A stretch of DNA of 64,000 bases from positions 806,001 to 870,000 of the forward strand of contig CBDFLL010000006.1 of the NCBI GenBank assembly GCA_965249205.1, given 5' to 3'. Under the pieces are notes generated by a model, which ran no database searches, was not told the origin of the DNA, and was given only the letters and a program-made list of their open reading frames with translations. Position 1 is the first letter of the stretch. Every line of letters starts with the position of its first letter. Positions 62,649-64,000 of this stretch are shown piece after piece. The DNA is from JAQBVV01 sp965249205 (GTDB taxonomy: Bacteria; Acidobacteriota; Vicinamibacteria; Vicinamibacterales; UBA2999). The translations under genes and the position numbers were made by a program.

Positions 62649-62760
62649 GGGTGACCGCAGACGGGGCCGCCCCGTTCGCGCCGCAGGCCCTGGGTCCACG
62701 CCGCGCCCGCCTGTGCGGTGGGGTGGTGGGCACGAATGGGGCTGTCTGCGGTCAGCACCC
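62649..62760 (-). ncRNA. Long structured leader in front of the TonB receptor gene
   Basis: The arms GGGTGACCGCAGAC (62649-62662) and GTCTGCGGTCAGCACCC (62744-62760) pair over 13 bp with a small bulge. Inside, CCCCATTCGTGCC and GGCGCGAACGGGG (minus-strand order) pair over about 12 positions, with a G/C-rich apex. The element ends 12 bp before the receptor ATG. It matches no riboswitch class I can recognise (no B12 box). It could be an unknown cis-regulatory RNA or a small mobile repeat. Confidence 0.4.
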
Positions 62761-62784
62761 GCCTGGAGGCTACTGAAACCGCCT

Positions 62785-62832
62785 GTACCGAGAGTAGTGA
62801 TCCCGCACGCTCGTGTGGGATCCTCTCGGTAC
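62785..62832. terminator. Two-tier hairpin downstream of the DUF411 gene
   Basis: GTACCGAGAG (62785) pairs with CTCTCGGTAC (62823-62832), and inside ATCCCGCAC pairs with GTGTGGGAT. On the plus strand it is followed by GTTTTGTTG. It lies 12 bp after the DUF411 stop and probably ends or attenuates transcription before the receptor gene. Confidence 0.6.
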
Positions 62833-62843
62833 GTTTTGTTGTG

Positions 62844-63371
62844 TCAGTTGCCGTGACTCGCGAAGACGAATGCGCCCCCGCCCTCTTCAAACGCCATGAC
62901 GTCGTAGGGCTGCGCCGGAACACCCGCGACCTCCATGCCGGGTGATCCAATCGGCATGCCGGCGACGGCCAGGCCAGCGATCGCAGGGCGGTCCCTCAGC
63001 AGCCGCTGCACATCGGCGGCAGGCACGTGTCCCTCGATCACATAGCCGTCCACCAGTGCGGTGTGGCAGGACTGCATCTGACGCGGCACGCCGTTCCTCG
63101 TTTTCACTGCCGCAAGGTCTCGCGTGTCGGTTGTGCTGACCGCAAATCCGTGTTCTCGCAGATGGTCCACCCACAGGGAGCAGCAGCCGCAGGCCGGATC
63201 CTTGTAAACGTCGATGACCGACTGCCTCGCGGCCTCGGCAGAGCGTCCCGCAAACACCGCGACGACGATTCCGAGCACGGCCACCAGTCCGAGTGCGCCG
63301 CCAATCAAGGTCAGCTGCCACGGACGGCTCGAGGATGCGGCGATCGTTGGATGCCCGGTCTGTTTGCTCAT
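62844..63371 (-). CDS. DUF411 (copper-related) membrane-anchored protein
   Basis: 175 residues from the ATG at 63371. One N-terminal transmembrane segment (LTLIGGALGLVAVLGIVVAVF), then DUF411: VYKDPACGCCSLWVDHLREHGF with the CxCC cluster, VPRQMQSCHTALVDGYVIEGHVP with the second Cys/His group, and MPIGSPGME. DUF411 proteins are often linked to copper binding or resistance. Located outside the inner membrane, it may hand copper to, or protect, neighbouring cupro- or heme proteins. Confidence 0.85.
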   Translation of the reverse strand: MSKQTGHPTIAASSSRPWQLTLIGGALGLVAVLGIVVAVFAGRSAEAARQSVIDVYKDPACGCCSLWVDHLREHGFAVSTTDTRDLAAVKTRNGVPRQMQSCHTALVDGYVIEGHVPAADVQRLLRDRPAIAGLAVAGMPIGSPGMEVAGVPAQPYDVMAFEEGGGAFVFASHGN

Positions 63372-63570
63372 ATTGAAACTCCAATTACCCGGGACGTTGC
63401 CTCTGAACACGAGTCCCCCCACGGCGCTGACGTTGCCGGAGTAGCGCCAGTGTACACCTTGGGTTGGACCGCGTCCTTGACGTTGTGCCGGAGACCATGA
63501 TGGAGTGAGCGCTGCCCCACTGCCGCTCGGCAGGGGCCTGACGGGCATAGTTATAGCGCGGAGGCTGAGA

Positions 63571-64000
63571 ATGATAACTGCACGAAGATCGTTGCTGTCG
63601 CGAACACTGATGTTTGGCTTGGCCTGTGCCGTGTTGATGCCGACGGAGGAGGCATCCGCGCAGCGCCTGTCCGGGACCGAAAACGGCGAGTGGCGGTATA
63701 TCGGCGGCGATGCCGGACAGACGCGCTCCTCGACGCTTGACCAGATCAATGGCGACAACTTCGAAGACCTCGAAGTGGCGTGGATCTGGCGCACCGATAA
63801 CTTCGGCCCCAACCTCGAGTACTTTTCGCGGTCGACCCCGATCTACGTCGATGGCATGCTCTACACGGTGGCCACGACGCGGCGACAGGTGCTGGCGATC
63901 GATCCCGCCACCGGCGAGACGCTCTGGAGCTTTCGCGAGCCCGAGACCATCAGGCACTTGCGCTCTCCCAGGCAGGCCTATGGGAAGGGCGTCGCCTACG
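63571..64000 (+). CDS. PQQ-dependent alcohol/sugar dehydrogenase (N-terminal part, runs off the window)
   Basis: Open from an ATG at 63571 with a GGAGG site 7 bases before it to the window end (143 codons). A signal peptide (about 1-31, ending EASA) is followed by GTENGEWRYIGGDAGQTRSS and LDQINGDNFEDLEVAWIW, then the first tryptophan-docking blade (VDGMLYTVATTRRQVLAIDPATGETLW). This is the N-terminus of the eight-bladed quinoprotein propeller family (quinoprotein glucose/alcohol dehydrogenase type), acting in the periplasm with PQQ. The rest lies outside. Confidence 0.85.
   Translation, partial: MITARRSLLSRTLMFGLACAVLMPTEEASAQRLSGTENGEWRYIGGDAGQTRSSTLDQINGDNFEDLEVAWIWRTDNFGPNLEYFSRSTPIYVDGMLYTVATTRRQVLAIDPATGETLWSFREPETIRHLRSPRQAYGKGVAY

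Noticed and set aside
62649..62760. Cobalamin riboswitch before the TonB receptor
   Set aside because: No B12 box or related conserved core can be found in the leader; only a long hairpin is seen.

Overview
The window is GC-rich (roughly 65% by eye) chromosomal DNA of a Gram-negative bacterium. Signs are TonB-dependent receptor, periplasmic lytic transglycosylases, EnvC/S41 pair, extracytoplasmic cytochromes, PQQ-type dehydrogenases, ECF sigma/anti-sigma pair and an MA-family peptidase. Together with the order thrS-infC-rpmI-rplT-pheS-pheT-zapB-zapA-6S RNA this suggests Acidobacteriota, perhaps Vicinamibacteria; that assignment is inference and needs a phylogeny of PheS, PheT or ThrS.

Layout. 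1-9.1 kb: an edge-cut secreted VWA-like protein facing a probable five-gene run (YeiH-type transporter, Slt transglycosylase, methyltransferase, two halves of a heterodimeric ABC exporter). 9.05-18.9 kb is a housekeeping block on the minus strand: HU, tRNA-Val(GAC), thrS, infC (AUA start), rpmI, rplT, pheS, pheT (no EMAP-II-like domain), a ZapB-like coiled coil, a small MITE-like element, zapA, a well-supported 6S RNA with its promoter, thiL and a 3D-domain protein. 18.9-23.4 kb: a catalytically dead S41 protease homologue and an EnvC-like protein, divergent from ruvX-mltG, then an FHA gene cut by an insertion sequence.

23.4-41.2 kb is a wreck of mobile DNA: an IS5-type element, fragments of IS5, IS256, IS1380-like and serine-recombinase genes, a frameshifted orphan HsdR, two broken tyrosine integrases, a ParB-domain DNA methyltransferase with a terminase-small-subunit-like partner, a 714-bp direct duplication, an intact IS3 element with a programmed-frameshift signal, an FMN glutamate-synthase-like gene, a 3' tRNA-Thr fragment that looks like an attachment site, and a decayed primase/ATPase module. 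41.5-54 kb mixes chromosomal genes (sugar dehydrogenase, MBL-fold hydrolase, phhB, beta-propeller protein, CxxCH-ended secreted protein) with an IS1595 element and two further near-identical IS5 copies.

54-64 kb: a YceI-like protein and a cytochrome/beta-barrel protein; then, on the minus strand, the most interesting gene of the window, a secreted iodothyronine-deiodinase-like protein whose active-site Cys position is an in-frame UGA followed by a good bacterial SECIS hairpin, with four EF-hands at its C-terminus. An IS remnant lies 9 bp from its start. The window ends with an MA-family peptidase fragment, an ECF sigma/anti-sigma/membrane-protein set, a TonB-dependent receptor with a long structured leader, a DUF411 protein and the start of a PQQ-dependent dehydrogenase.
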